A DNA stretch of 64,000 nt, taken from Sphingosinicella sp963974575 (GTDB lineage: Bacteria > Pseudomonadota > Alphaproteobacteria > Sphingomonadales > Sphingomonadaceae). Both the position numbers and the translations under genes were made by a program. Shown here in pieces: positions 34,945 to 44,549 of the stretch. How positions within the stretch are numbered: position 1 is the first letter of the stretch; each line of letters begins with the position of its first letter. The notes beneath the pieces are model-generated. The model searched no databases, was not told the DNA's origin, and saw only the letters and a program-made list of their open reading frames with translations. The DNA lies in contig NZ_CAXBBQ010000004.1 of the NCBI RefSeq assembly GCF_963974575.1, forward strand, positions 1 to 64,000, written 5' to 3'.

Positions 34945-36888
34945 TTAGATTCCCTGCGGGCTCGGTTCCCCGCCGAAGCCGCGCTTGCCCGTCTTCGGGA
35001 TCGCGCTGACGCCGGTGGAAGCGGCGGTCGGCCGGTTGCGGGCGCCGCGGTCGCGGTCCACGCCTTCGCCGGCGAGCAGTGCCTTGATCTCGTCGCCCGA
35101 GAGCGTCTCGTACTCAAGCAGCGCCTGCGCGAGCGTGTGAAGCTCCTCGCTGTGCTCGGTGAGGAGGCTCTTGGCCCGCTCGTAGCCGCGCATGACAATC
35201 GCCTTGATCTCGTGATCGATCAGCTGGGCGGTCTGCTCCGAGACGTTCTGCGTCTTCGTCACGCTGTGGCCGAGGAAGACCTCTTCCTGGTTCTCGGCGA
35301 GCTTCATCGGGCCGAGCTTGTCCGAAAGACCCCACTGCGTGACCATGCTGCGCGCAAGATCGGTCGCGTACTGGATGTCCGAAGAAGCGCCCGAGGAGAC
35401 CTTGTCGTAGCCGAAAATGATCTCTTCCGCCACGCGGCCGCCCATCGAGACCGCGAGATTCGCGTGCATCTTGTCGCGGTGGTAGCTGTACTGGTCCCGC
35501 TCCGGCAGGCGCATCACCATGCCGAGCGCGCGGCCGCGCGGGATGATCGTCGCCTTGTGGATCGGATCGGACGCGTCCTCGTGCATCGCGACGATCGCGT
35601 GACCGGCCTCGTGATAGGCGGTCATCTTCTTCTCGTCCTCGGTCATGATCATGGAGCGGCGCTCGCTGCCCATCATGACCTTGTCCTTGGCTTCCTCGAA
35701 CTCGGCCATGCCGACGAGGCGCTTTGATTTGCGCGCCGCCGTCAGCGCCGCCTCGTTCACGAGGTTCGCAAGATCGGCGCCCGAGAAGCCGGGCGTGCCG
35801 CGGGCGATGGTACGGGGTTCAACGTCCGGCGCCAGCGGCACCTTGCGCATGTGGACGCGCAGAATCTTCTCGCGGCCCTCGATATCCGGGCGCGGCACAA
35901 CGACCTGGCGGTCGAAGCGGCCCGGGCGCAGCAGCGCGGGGTCGAGCACGTCCGGACGGTTCGTCGCGGCGATGATGATGATGCCTTCGTTCGCGTCGAA
36001 GCCGTCCATCTCGACGAGGAGCTGGTTCAGCGTCTGCTCGCGCTCGTCATTGCCGCCGCCGAGGCCGGCGCCGCGATGACGGCCGACCGCGTCGATCTCG
36101 TCGATGAAGATGATGCAGGGCGCCGATTTCTTCGCCTGTTCGAACATGTCGCGTACGCGAGACGCACCAACACCGACGAACATCTCGACGAAGTCGGAGC
36201 CCGAAATGGTGAAGAACGGCACGTTCGCCTCGCCCGCGATGGCGCGTGCGAGCAGCGTTTTGCCGGTGCCGGGGCTGCCCACGAGCAGCGCCCCCTTCGG
36301 AATCTTGCCGCCAAGGCGGGAGAAGCGGCCCGGATCCTTCAGGAAGTCGACGATTTCCTCAAGCTCTTCGCGCGCTTCGTCGATGCCTGCGACATCGTCG
36401 AACGTCACGCGGCCCTGCTTTTCGGTGAGCAGCTTGGCACGGCTCTTGCCGAAGCCCATCGCGCCCTTGCCCGCGCCGTTCTGCATCCGCTGCATCACGA
36501 AGATCCAGATGCCGAGGATGAGAAGGAACGGCAGGATGTTGATCAGGATCGCGGCGAGCAGCGAGCGGCTTTCCTCCGGCTGCGCCTTGAACTTGACGCC
36601 CGAGGCTTCGAGGCGCTCGACGAGGCCGGGGTCGCCCGGCGAATAGGTGCTGAACATTTCGCCGCTGGTGAGGCGTCCGGCGATGTCCTGCCCGCGGATA
36701 TCGACCTCGCGGACGGCACCTTCGTTCACCTTGGTGATGAACTCCGAATAGGCGAGCTGCTGCACCGCGCCTTGCGATTGCGGCGCGTTGTAAACGGAAA
36801 CGAGCACGACGACGGCGAGCAGGATGACCGCCCACATGGCGAGGCTCTTGCCCCAGGGTCCGGTCGGTCGCTTCTTGTTCTCGTCCAT
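34945..36888 (-). CDS. ftsH: ATP-dependent zinc metalloprotease FtsH
   Basis: FtsH is the membrane-anchored AAA+ protease that degrades unassembled membrane proteins and regulators such as LpxC and sigma-32. The 647-residue product has an N-terminal membrane helix (AMWAVILLAVVVLVSVY), a periplasmic domain, and a second helix near residue 120. The ATPase then follows, with Walker A GSPGTGKT, IIFIDEIDAVG and the SRH region (ATNRPDVLDPALLRPGRFD), and the zinc protease motif HEAGH. Start chosen as MDENKKR, which matches other alphaproteobacterial FtsH; a GTG nine codons upstream (36915) is possible. Last gene of the cpoB-tilS-ftsH run. Confidence 0.97.
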   Translation of the reverse strand: MDENKKRPTGPWGKSLAMWAVILLAVVVLVSVYNAPQSQGAVQQLAYSEFITKVNEGAVREVDIRGQDIAGRLTSGEMFSTYSPGDPGLVERLEASGVKFKAQPEESRSLLAAILINILPFLLILGIWIFVMQRMQNGAGKGAMGFGKSRAKLLTEKQGRVTFDDVAGIDEAREELEEIVDFLKDPGRFSRLGGKIPKGALLVGSPGTGKTLLARAIAGEANVPFFTISGSDFVEMFVGVGASRVRDMFEQAKKSAPCIIFIDEIDAVGRHRGAGLGGGNDEREQTLNQLLVEMDGFDANEGIIIIAATNRPDVLDPALLRPGRFDRQVVVPRPDIEGREKILRVHMRKVPLAPDVEPRTIARGTPGFSGADLANLVNEAALTAARKSKRLVGMAEFEEAKDKVMMGSERRSMIMTEDEKKMTAYHEAGHAIVAMHEDASDPIHKATIIPRGRALGMVMRLPERDQYSYHRDKMHANLAVSMGGRVAEEIIFGYDKVSSGASSDIQYATDLARSMVTQWGLSDKLGPMKLAENQEEVFLGHSVTKTQNVSEQTAQLIDHEIKAIVMRGYERAKSLLTEHSEELHTLAQALLEYETLSGDEIKALLAGEGVDRDRGARNRPTAASTGVSAIPKTGKRGFGGEPSPQGI

Positions 36889-36959
36889 CGGGTCCGTGTT
36901 CCTGAAAGTGTTCACTCTAAGATAGGCGCGCAGGCGTTAACGACAACTGCTATTGCGGT

Positions 36960-37931
36960 CTATTCGGTGGATGCGCGCATTTTTCGCGATGGTTCGGGCC
37001 GGAAGCGCCAGAGCGGGCCGTTCTCCGCCCGCACGCCCCCCAGTGTGCCGCCGCGCGCGGCAAGCAAGCGCTGGAGCGCCGGGCCATCCGGTTCGACGCC
37101 GCGAATTTCGCGAAATGCCCTGAGCAAGAGCCGCCGGACCACCTCGGCGGGAAGTCCGCGCGTATCAAGCGCGATCGCCTCCTCCGAAACGCTCGCGCGT
37201 CCGGCCCAGGCCTCGTCCGCCGTCCACTGAAGCGCGGATTCAGCTTCGGCAAGGTGCGCCGCCGTCGCAACCGCGCCGCCTGCATCCACTCCCCCCTCCG
37301 CGAGCAGCGCCCGCGCACCGGTTCGGTCGTATGCCTCACTCCGGTTGCTCGGGTCATCGACAGCGGCAACCCCGGCCGCTTCCACCAGCCCGACAAGCTC
37401 GGCCTTCCGCGCACCAAGCAGCGGGCGGAGCAGTGTGATAGCGTACCCTTCCACAGGCCGCCGCGCCCGGATTCCCGCCATACCGCCAAGCCCACTGCCG
37501 CGCGACAGGCGCATCAGCAGTGTCTCGGCCTGATCGTCGGCATGATGCGCGGTCATCAACCAGCGCACGCCATTTGCGTCGCACCAGTCCGCCATCGCCG
37601 CATAGCGCACGGCACGCGCCGCCGCCTGCACGCTCGCCGTCCGTGGGACATCGACCGAAAGCGTGATGTGCGGCACACCGAGCTTTGCCGAAACGGCTGC
37701 GACATGGCGCGCCTCCGCCGCCGCTTCGGGCCGCAGCCCATGATCAACGGTAAGCGCCACCACGTCGAAACCGGCTCGCTGCGCGAGGAGCATCAGCGCG
37801 AGACTGTCCGGCCCGCCCGAGACGGCGAGCGCGACTTTGCCGCTAAGATCAGGCGCCAGCGCCGCGACCGCAGCGCGGAAGCGCTCCGGTGTCAGGCTGG
37901 GATCAGCCGCAGCGGGCGGCCGAGCGGGCAT
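36960..37931 (-). CDS. tilS: tRNA(Ile)-lysidine synthetase TilS
   Basis: TilS makes lysidine at C34 of tRNA-Ile(CAU), an essential step in reading AUA codons. The 323-residue protein has the PP-loop SGGPDS at 38-43, followed by VDHGLRPEA, the AHHADDQAETLLMR motif and RPLLGARKAEL, all characteristic. It is shorter than the E. coli enzyme, lacking most of the C-terminal domains, as is common in alphaproteobacteria. The start at 37931 lies within the last 29 bases of cpoB, implying coupling. A longer frame to 37994 lacks support. Confidence 0.95.
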   Translation of the reverse strand: MPARPPAAADPSLTPERFRAAVAALAPDLSGKVALAVSGGPDSLALMLLAQRAGFDVVALTVDHGLRPEAAAEARHVAAVSAKLGVPHITLSVDVPRTASVQAAARAVRYAAMADWCDANGVRWLMTAHHADDQAETLLMRLSRGSGLGGMAGIRARRPVEGYAITLLRPLLGARKAELVGLVEAAGVAAVDDPSNRSEAYDRTGARALLAEGGVDAGGAVATAAHLAEAESALQWTADEAWAGRASVSEEAIALDTRGLPAEVVRRLLLRAFREIRGVEPDGPALQRLLAARGGTLGGVRAENGPLWRFRPEPSRKMRASTE

Positions 37932-38799
37932 CCACCAGCTGCGTGCGAAGCGACTGCGAGAGCTTTTTGCCGTAGCTTTGCTCAAGCTGGTCATAAGCCT
38001 CGCACGCCTTGGCGGGGCTAGGCGGCGAGAAGGCCATCAGCGACTTGCCAAGCCAAAGCAGGCTTTCCGACGCGCGTTCGCCTTCGGGACGCTTCTGGTA
38101 ATTTTCAAGCAGTGTACGCGCTGCCTGCACCGGTTGGTTCTGCGCGAAATAGGTACGGCCGAGCCAATATTGCGCATTGCTCGCGCGGGCGTGCTTCGGG
38201 TTCTTCGCGATAAAGGCGGAGAGCGCCTTTTCGGCCGCCGGATAATTCTTGGCGGTCACGAGACCATAAGCGGCGCTATATTCCTGCTCCGGCGTCAGCG
38301 GCGCGGCGGCCGGTGCTGCCGCGACCTGAGAGGGCGTTGTTGCCGGCGCCGTCGGCGCGCCGGGCGGCGGGAAAACGCCTGCCTCGCCCGGTGCGGCCGG
38401 CGGTGCGCCGCCCTCCAGCGTCGTCAGTCGGAACTCTGCATCGGTCTTGAACTTCTCGAGCGCAGCTTCGAGCTGCCGCACCTTGAAGCTGTTTTCCTCA
38501 AGCTGCCCGGTCATCGTGGTGAGCTGATTTTCCAGCGAATCGACACGGCGCGAAAGATCGCTCAGCGGATTGGACGCGGGCACGCCCGGCGCCGTCACCG
38601 GTGCGGCAGGGGCCTGAATTTCCGCCTCGAAATACTCTTTCGATCCGCCGGGAAACACCTTGCGCTGCACGGCGCGCATTTCGCTTTCCAGCTTCTTCAC
38701 TCGGCCTTCCACCTGCTGCACCGTCTGCTGCGCAAAGGCAGGCATCGCAGGAAGCAGCAGCGGCAGGGTCAAAAGGAGCAGATATCTGGATTTCATCAT
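37903..38799 (-). CDS. cpoB: Tol-Pal system protein CpoB (YbgF)
   Basis: A 298-residue periplasmic protein that coordinates outer-membrane constriction with septal peptidoglycan synthesis. It has a signal peptide (LLLLTLPLLLPAMPAFAQ), an N-terminal coiled coil with repeated heptads (VEGRVKKLESEMRAVQ, LSRRVDSLENQLTTMTGQLE), a Pro/Ala linker and C-terminal TPR repeats (YSAAYGLVTAKNYPAAEKAL). The start is the first of two ATGs at 38799 behind GGGAAAG. The other tol-pal genes are not in the window; its place before tilS and ftsH is usual in this lineage. Confidence 0.93.
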   Translation of the reverse strand: MMKSRYLLLLTLPLLLPAMPAFAQQTVQQVEGRVKKLESEMRAVQRKVFPGGSKEYFEAEIQAPAAPVTAPGVPASNPLSDLSRRVDSLENQLTTMTGQLEENSFKVRQLEAALEKFKTDAEFRLTTLEGGAPPAAPGEAGVFPPPGAPTAPATTPSQVAAAPAAAPLTPEQEYSAAYGLVTAKNYPAAEKALSAFIAKNPKHARASNAQYWLGRTYFAQNQPVQAARTLLENYQKRPEGERASESLLWLGKSLMAFSPPSPAKACEAYDQLEQSYGKKLSQSLRTQLVDARSAARCG

Positions 38800-38869
38800 G
38801 ACTTTCCCGACAATTGATAGACGCAGGGCCGAGCCTAGCAACCCGTCCCTTGCCTGAAACTGAAGCGCA

Positions 38870-39733
38870 TCACTCTTGGCGCGGCTGCGCCCGCGCAGCG
38901 AGACCCGCGGCCGTCAGCGGAACGTCGCGAACCGTCTGCGTCGCGGCGCCAAGCGGCGGTATCGCCGTGCCGCCCACGGTGACGTCGAGCGCGCCCGCGC
39001 GGCCCGTCCAGAGCATCAAATCCTGCCGATCCACCGGAACGTCATAACGGTCGCCCGCCGCCATAACGCCCTGAAACACGGAGCGGCCAGAGCCCGCCTC
39101 GTAAATCTTCACCCACGCATCCTCGCGCGCGGTGACGACGATCGCACCGCCCGTCGGTGCCGCAGGCGCGAGCGCGGGCGCAGTCGCCGCTGCATCGGTC
39201 GTGGGCACTTCCGCTACGGCGGGCTGTGGCGCAGCGGGCGGTGTATCCACCGCAACGGTCGCACCATCGTCCGATCCCGCCGGCGCTTCCGCCACGACGG
39301 GCGTCTCGTCCCCGCCGAACCAGCCGAGGCCCCAGGCCGCAACGGCAAGCACGACAACACCAAGCAGAACGATGCCGAGCAGCGCGGCGCCGCGTGTCGG
39401 CACGCGCACGTCCTCGATCGGCTCGTGATCCATGGTCGGGACCACCCGGTCGGGCTTGGTCGTTTCACGGCGAAACTGATCTGCCGTCGTATCCGGATCG
39501 AGGCCGAGGATGCGCGCGTAGGACTTCACGAAACCGATCGTGTAGGGCAGCGCGGGCAGCGTATCGTGCTTGCCCTCCTCGATCGCGGTCAGGTGCCGTA
39601 CCGGCACGCGGGTCTGGTGCGCTATGTCGGCCAGTTCCCGGCCGAGTTCCAGCCTCCGCGCCCTAAGCACCTCGCCAACGTGGCGCGAGCCGCCGAGATC
39701 AATACCATCCTGCGTTTCCAGCTCGTCGCTCAC
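38870..39733 (-). CDS. RodZ-like helix-turn-helix membrane protein
   Basis: A 287-residue protein with the RodZ plan: N-terminal HTH_25 domain (VGEVLRARRLELGRELADIAHQ is split over residues 17-40, then HLTAIEEG), a single membrane helix at about 117-140, an Ala/Pro/Thr-rich spacer and a C-terminal DUF4115-type beta domain (EDAWVKIYEAGSGRSVFQG). RodZ links MreB to the rod elongasome. The start is a GTG at 39733 with GGAGGG six bases upstream; an ATG-like start further up adds a poor extension. Located between ptsP and cpoB on the same strand. Confidence 0.85.
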   Translation of the reverse strand: MSDELETQDGIDLGGSRHVGEVLRARRLELGRELADIAHQTRVPVRHLTAIEEGKHDTLPALPYTIGFVKSYARILGLDPDTTADQFRRETTKPDRVVPTMDHEPIEDVRVPTRGAALLGIVLLGVVVLAVAAWGLGWFGGDETPVVAEAPAGSDDGATVAVDTPPAAPQPAVAEVPTTDAAATAPALAPAAPTGGAIVVTAREDAWVKIYEAGSGRSVFQGVMAAGDRYDVPVDRQDLMLWTGRAGALDVTVGGTAIPPLGAATQTVRDVPLTAAGLAARAQPRQE

Positions 39734-39822
39734 CAATACCCTCCGAACAGACGCCAACTCGCCCAATTGCCACGTTCGCGCGCAGCTTCGCCACTGTCAA
39801 CGCGCTTCATCGCGGCGCCGGC

Positions 39823-42102
39823 TCAGCCAACGGCGATACCGCGGCTCGATGCGTATTCCGTCAGCGCCGTGCGGACGTTGATGCCCCGGCGCAGCCAGCC
39901 CTCCATCTCATGCTGGAGCGGCGCGAGCGCAAGCGACCGGATCATCGCCTTCATCGGACCGATCCCCGCCGGGGTGATCGACAGGCGCTCAATGCCGAGG
40001 CCGAGAAGCGCCAGCGCATCAAGCGGGCGTCCCCCCATCTCGCCGCACACGGTAACCGGACGCCGCGCGGCCCGCGCCTGATCCGACACGCGCTTCAGGA
40101 AACGCAGCAACGACACCGACAACCAGTCATAACGGTCGGCGAGCTTGGGATTGGCACGGTCAGCCGCGAACAGGAACTGCGTGAGATCGTTGGTGCCGAC
40201 AGACAGAAAATCGATGCGCGGCAACAGAAGATCGAGCGATTCCGCGAGCGCCGGCACCTCGAGCATACAGCCGAATTCGATCTTCTTCGGCACGGGACGG
40301 CCGCGCGCAACCATGCGCGAAAGCTGCGCCTCCACGAGTGCGCGGGCCTCATCGAACTCCCACGGTTCCGAAACCATCGGGAACATCAGGCGAAGCGTGC
40401 GCCCGGCAGCGGCATCGATCAGCGCGCGCGCCTGCACCTTCATCAGCCCTTCGCGTTCGAGCGCGAGCCGAAGCGCGCGCCACCCGAGCGCCGGATTTTC
40501 CTCTACGGTATCGCCCATCATGTAGGGCACGGCCTTGTCGCCGCCGATATCGACCGTGCGAAACGTGACAGGCCGGTCGCCGGCCGCATCGAGCACGGCT
40601 TTATAAAGCTGCGTCTGCCGCTCGCGGCGCGGCAGCGTCGCTGAAACGAGGAATTGGAACTCGGTGCGGAACAGGCCGATGCCGTCCGCATTCGTGATGT
40701 CCAGCGCCTCCATGTCCGAACGCAGACCCGCGTTCATCATCAGCGTGATGCGCGCGCCGTCCACGGTTACGGCTGGGAGATCGCGAATTTTTGCATACTC
40801 GGCCTGCCGCCGCGCCTTCAGCGCCACCTGCTCTTCAAACTGGTGAACGACCGGCTCGCTCGGCCGCACGAACAGCGCGCCGCGCTGCGCATCGAGCAAC
40901 AGCGGATCGCCTTCGGAAACCGTGGTGCGCAGGTCTTTCACGCGGCCCAGTACCGGAATGCCCATCGCCCGCGCGATGATGGTGACGTGCGCGGTGAGCG
41001 AGCCTTCCTCCAGCACCACGCCGCGCAGGAAGCGCTTGTCGTATTCCAGAAGCTCGGCAGGCCCGAGGTTGCGGGCGATCAGGATCATGTCCTGCTGCAG
41101 GCCGCGCTTCGCCGCCGTGTCCATCTGTCCCGAAACGATGCGCAGCAGGCGGTTCGAGAGGTCGTCGAGGTCGTGTAGCCGTTCCTGAAAGAACGGGTCT
41201 TTCGTGGCGCGCATCCGCGACCGCGTCTTCATCTGCACGCGCTCGATCGCCGCCTCGGCGGTAAGGCCGGTGTCGATCGCCTCGTTGATGCGCCGCGACC
41301 AGCCCTCGTCGTAGGCAAACATCTTGTAGGTTTCGAGGATCTCATCGTGATCGCCGGGCGCTGCAAAATCCGCCTGGCCCATCATGTTGTCGATCTGCTC
41401 GCGCATCATGACGAACGCGGCGTAAACGCGCGCGCGCTCCGCCTCGATGTCGTCAGCGACCGTGTGCTCGACGATGACGCGCGGCTGGTGGAACACCGCC
41501 TGCCCCCGCGCGACGCCTTCGACGAGCTTGAGCCCGGTCATCCGCGCGGGGCGGCTTTCGCGCTCGCGCGCCTGCTGCACCGTCTGGGCATCGACCAGAC
41601 CCGCCGATGCGATCAGCTCCGACAGCACCATCGCGGTGGTCTGCAGCGCTTCGATCTCGATATCGGCATATTCGCGCGGGTCGACGTGCTGCACGGCGAG
41701 CACGCCGATCGCGGTTTCCTGCCGGATGATCGGCACACCCGCGAAGCTGTGGAAGCTCTCTTCCCCCGTTTCGGGCTTGTAGGCGAAGTCCGGGTGCGCC
41801 TTCGCTTCGGCGAGGTTCAGCGGTTCGCGCGTCTTCGCGATCGTGCCGACAAGACCTTCGCCCACGGCAAGCCGCGTGACGTGCACAGCGGACTGCGCAA
41901 GGCCGCGCGTCGCAAAGAGTTCGAGCACACCGTCCCGCAGCAGGTAGACCGAGCACACTTCGGACGTGAGCGCGCTCGCGACGATATCGACGACGCGGTT
42001 CAACTTCGCCTGTGCGCCCGCCTTGGTCGCCATGACATCGTGAAGGCGCCGCAGGATTTCGCGCGCGGCGCTGGTAGCCGAGACATTTCGCTCGGCGTTC
42101 AT
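39823..42102 (-). CDS. ptsP: Phosphoenolpyruvate--protein phosphotransferase PtsP (EI-Ntr)
   Basis: EI-Ntr starts the nitrogen phosphotransferase relay (PtsP to NPr to EIIA-Ntr), which senses the glutamine/2-oxoglutarate balance. The 759-residue protein has an N-terminal GAF domain (about 20-170), the phospho-His segment EGSLTAHVTIIARAMGIP, the PEP-binding barrel with FRTEFQFL, GTNDLTQF and the C-terminal CGEMGGRP with the catalytic Cys. Its start overlaps the end of the nitronate monooxygenase gene by 4 bases. NPr and EIIA-Ntr genes are not in this window. Confidence 0.96.
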   Translation of the reverse strand: MNAERNVSATSAAREILRRLHDVMATKAGAQAKLNRVVDIVASALTSEVCSVYLLRDGVLELFATRGLAQSAVHVTRLAVGEGLVGTIAKTREPLNLAEAKAHPDFAYKPETGEESFHSFAGVPIIRQETAIGVLAVQHVDPREYADIEIEALQTTAMVLSELIASAGLVDAQTVQQARERESRPARMTGLKLVEGVARGQAVFHQPRVIVEHTVADDIEAERARVYAAFVMMREQIDNMMGQADFAAPGDHDEILETYKMFAYDEGWSRRINEAIDTGLTAEAAIERVQMKTRSRMRATKDPFFQERLHDLDDLSNRLLRIVSGQMDTAAKRGLQQDMILIARNLGPAELLEYDKRFLRGVVLEEGSLTAHVTIIARAMGIPVLGRVKDLRTTVSEGDPLLLDAQRGALFVRPSEPVVHQFEEQVALKARRQAEYAKIRDLPAVTVDGARITLMMNAGLRSDMEALDITNADGIGLFRTEFQFLVSATLPRRERQTQLYKAVLDAAGDRPVTFRTVDIGGDKAVPYMMGDTVEENPALGWRALRLALEREGLMKVQARALIDAAAGRTLRLMFPMVSEPWEFDEARALVEAQLSRMVARGRPVPKKIEFGCMLEVPALAESLDLLLPRIDFLSVGTNDLTQFLFAADRANPKLADRYDWLSVSLLRFLKRVSDQARAARRPVTVCGEMGGRPLDALALLGLGIERLSITPAGIGPMKAMIRSLALAPLQHEMEGWLRRGINVRTALTEYASSRGIAVG

Positions 42103-43124
42103 GCAGCCTGTACGCCGCGGCGCGCGAGTGCCGCCGCCGCCTCGCTGACCAGTTCGTCGATGATCGCCTGCACAGGCTCCTCGCGCTTCACCATGCCGAC
42201 CGATTGGCCCGCCATCAGCGAGCCGTTCTCGACATCACCCTCTACCACAGCGCGGCGCAGCGCACCCGCCCAGTAATGTTCGATCTGAAGCTGCGCGGCG
42301 TCCATATCCACGGCGCCCGTGTCGAGAAGCACCGCAACCTCGCGCTGCTTGGCGGTGAACGCCTCGGTCCCGGCATTCTTCAGCGCGCGGACGGGGATCA
42401 CCGGCAGGCGCGGATCGATCTGCACGCTCGCCACGGCGTCGCGCGCGGCGGCGCGGATGAACGCCTGCTTGAACTTCGGATGCGCCACGCTTTCGGTCGC
42501 GCAGACGAAGCGCGTACCGAGCTGGACGCCCGCCGCGCCCATTTCAAGGAAGGCCGCAATCGCCTCGCCGTGGCCGATGCCGCCCGCGACGAACACGGGC
42601 ACGTCGGTGATGTTGGGCAGGATTTCCTGCGCCAGCACCGTGGTGGAAACGGGGCCGACATGGCCGCCGGCCTCGGTGCCTTCGATGACGAGCGCATCGA
42701 CGCCCGAACGCACCAGCTTCTTCGCGAACGCGAGCGCGGGGGCGAAGCAGATGAGCTTAGCGCCCGCCGCTTTCACGGCCGCGATCGCCGGGCCGGAGGG
42801 AATCCCGCCCGCAAGCGCGATATGCCCGACCTTCTCCTCCGCGCAGACCTGGATGAGGTCGAGCAGCGCAGGATGCATGGTGATGAGGTTGACGCCGAAG
42901 GGCTTCGCGGTCAGCGCGCGCGTCGCGACGATTTCCTCGCGCAGCCGCGCCGGGTCCATCGCGCCGCACGCGATCATGCCGAAGCCGCCGGCGTTCGAGA
43001 TCGCGGAAACGAGATTCCGCTCCGAAACCCAGGTCATCGCACCGGCCATGATCGCATAGCGTGTGCCAAGGAAGGCACAGCCGCGCGCCATCAGCGCATC
43101 GAGACGATCACGGCCGCCGCTCAC
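42099..43124 (-). CDS. Nitronate monooxygenase family protein
   Basis: A 341-residue FMN enzyme of the NMO/2-nitropropane dioxygenase family, an 8-fold barrel that oxidises alkyl nitronates such as propionate-3-nitronate. Recognisable parts are MAGAMTWVS near the start, ALVIEGTEAGGHVG, FVAGGIGHGEAI and AAGVQLGTRFV, the last two binding the FMN phosphate. Some members are FabK-type enoyl-ACP reductases, so the reaction is not certain. Its start overlaps aspartokinase and its end overlaps ptsP, each by 4 bases, an unusual tight pairing with both. Confidence 0.88.
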   Translation of the reverse strand: MSGGRDRLDALMARGCAFLGTRYAIMAGAMTWVSERNLVSAISNAGGFGMIACGAMDPARLREEIVATRALTAKPFGVNLITMHPALLDLIQVCAEEKVGHIALAGGIPSGPAIAAVKAAGAKLICFAPALAFAKKLVRSGVDALVIEGTEAGGHVGPVSTTVLAQEILPNITDVPVFVAGGIGHGEAIAAFLEMGAAGVQLGTRFVCATESVAHPKFKQAFIRAAARDAVASVQIDPRLPVIPVRALKNAGTEAFTAKQREVAVLLDTGAVDMDAAQLQIEHYWAGALRRAVVEGDVENGSLMAGQSVGMVKREEPVQAIIDELVSEAAAALARRGVQAA

Positions 43125-44365
43125 GCAGCGGCCCCGGCGGGCTCGGACGTATCATCCAGCCCGTAGGCGGTGTGGAGGACGCGCACTGCAAGCTCGGTGT
43201 ATTCCTCGGCGATCAGCACCGAGATCTTGATCTCGGATGTGGTGATCGCCTTGATGTTGATCCCCCGGTCGCCGAGCGCCTTGAACATGGTAAGCGCGAC
43301 GCCCGCGTGGCTCTTCATGCCGACGCCGACAACGGAAACCTTGCAGACATTGTCCACGGCTTCGAGCGCGCCGTAGCCGATCGCGTCCTTCGCCTTCGTC
43401 AGCTCGTCCATCGCGCGGGCGAGCTCGGTGCGCGGCACGGTGAACGTCACGTCCGTCCGGCCGCTTTCGCGCGCCACGTTCTGCACGATCATGTCGACAT
43501 TGATGTTCGCGGCGGACAGCGGCTCGAAGATGTGCGCGACGACGCCCGGCGTATCGGGCACACCGGTCACCGTGACCTGCGCCTCGTTGCGGTTGTACGC
43601 GATGCCGGTGATGAGTTCCTGTTCCACGCCTTCTTCCTCGTCGACTACGAACGTGCCGGGCGCGTCGGTGAACGACGACAGCACCTGCACCTTGACCTTT
43701 TCCTTCATCGCAAGCTCGACCGAACGGGTCTGCAGCACCTTCGCGCCGACGCTTGCGAGCTCGAGCATTTCCTCGAACGTAACGGACTGAAGCTTCTTCG
43801 CCTTCGGCACGATACGCGGATCGGTGGTGTAAACACCATCCACATCCGTGTAGATATCGCAGCGATCTGCTTTCAGCGCCGCCGCGACCGCAACCGCGCT
43901 GGTATCGGAGCCACCGCGGCCGAGCGTCGTGACGCGGCCGTCATCCGCGACGCCCTGAAAGCCGGGAACGACCGCGACGCGGCCCGTCGCCATGTCGGCG
44001 AGGACGGCGGTGGTATCGATGTCGCCGATGCGCGCAGTCGAATGCGCGTCCGACGTGCGGATGGGAAGCTGCCAGCCGAGCCAGCTGCGTGCAGGCACAC
44101 CGATCGCCTGCAGCGTGATCGCCAGAAGCCCCGACGTCACCTGCTCGCCCGAGGCGACGACGACGTCGTACTCGGCCGTATCGTGCAGCGCGGCAGCCTC
44201 GCGGCAGAAGCCCACGAGCCGATCGGTCTCGCCCGCCATCGCGGAAACCACCACGGCGACCTCGTTCCCGGCATCCACCTCGCGCTTCACGCGCTGGGCA
44301 ACGTTGCGGATACGTTCGATACCCGCCATCGACGTGCCGCCGAATTTCATCACGATCCGGGCCAT
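43121..44365 (-). CDS. lysC: Aspartate kinase
   Basis: Aspartokinase phosphorylates L-aspartate, the first step to Lys, Thr, Met and diaminopimelate. The 414-residue protein has the N-terminal kinase core (MKFGGTSMAG, GRGGSDTSAVA, DVDGVYTTDPRI) and two C-terminal ACT domains for feedback control (EAQVTVTGVPDTPGVVAHIF, then VSVVGVGMKSHAGV). The start at 44365 restores the invariant MARIVMKFGG; a longer frame to 44623 is not needed. The next pathway enzyme, Asd, is encoded at 48827-49870. First gene of the ask / NMO / ptsP / rodZ-like run. Confidence 0.96.
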   Translation of the reverse strand: MARIVMKFGGTSMAGIERIRNVAQRVKREVDAGNEVAVVVSAMAGETDRLVGFCREAAALHDTAEYDVVVASGEQVTSGLLAITLQAIGVPARSWLGWQLPIRTSDAHSTARIGDIDTTAVLADMATGRVAVVPGFQGVADDGRVTTLGRGGSDTSAVAVAAALKADRCDIYTDVDGVYTTDPRIVPKAKKLQSVTFEEMLELASVGAKVLQTRSVELAMKEKVKVQVLSSFTDAPGTFVVDEEEGVEQELITGIAYNRNEAQVTVTGVPDTPGVVAHIFEPLSAANINVDMIVQNVARESGRTDVTFTVPRTELARAMDELTKAKDAIGYGALEAVDNVCKVSVVGVGMKSHAGVALTMFKALGDRGINIKAITTSEIKISVLIAEEYTELAVRVLHTAYGLDDTSEPAGAAA

Positions 44366-44549
44366 GCTCTGGCGCCTGTTCCTTCTTTGACGTTCACGAA
44401 AACAACCCGGCCGGGACCGGCCGGTACGAAAGCGGCGCCTTGATAGAAGCCGCCTAGCCCGAGTGCAAGCGCCTCGGCTTGCCGCATCGCGCCCGACGCC
44501 GTATGCGTTCGGCATGACCGCCGCAGCAACGCCGGAGCTTCGTCCCATC

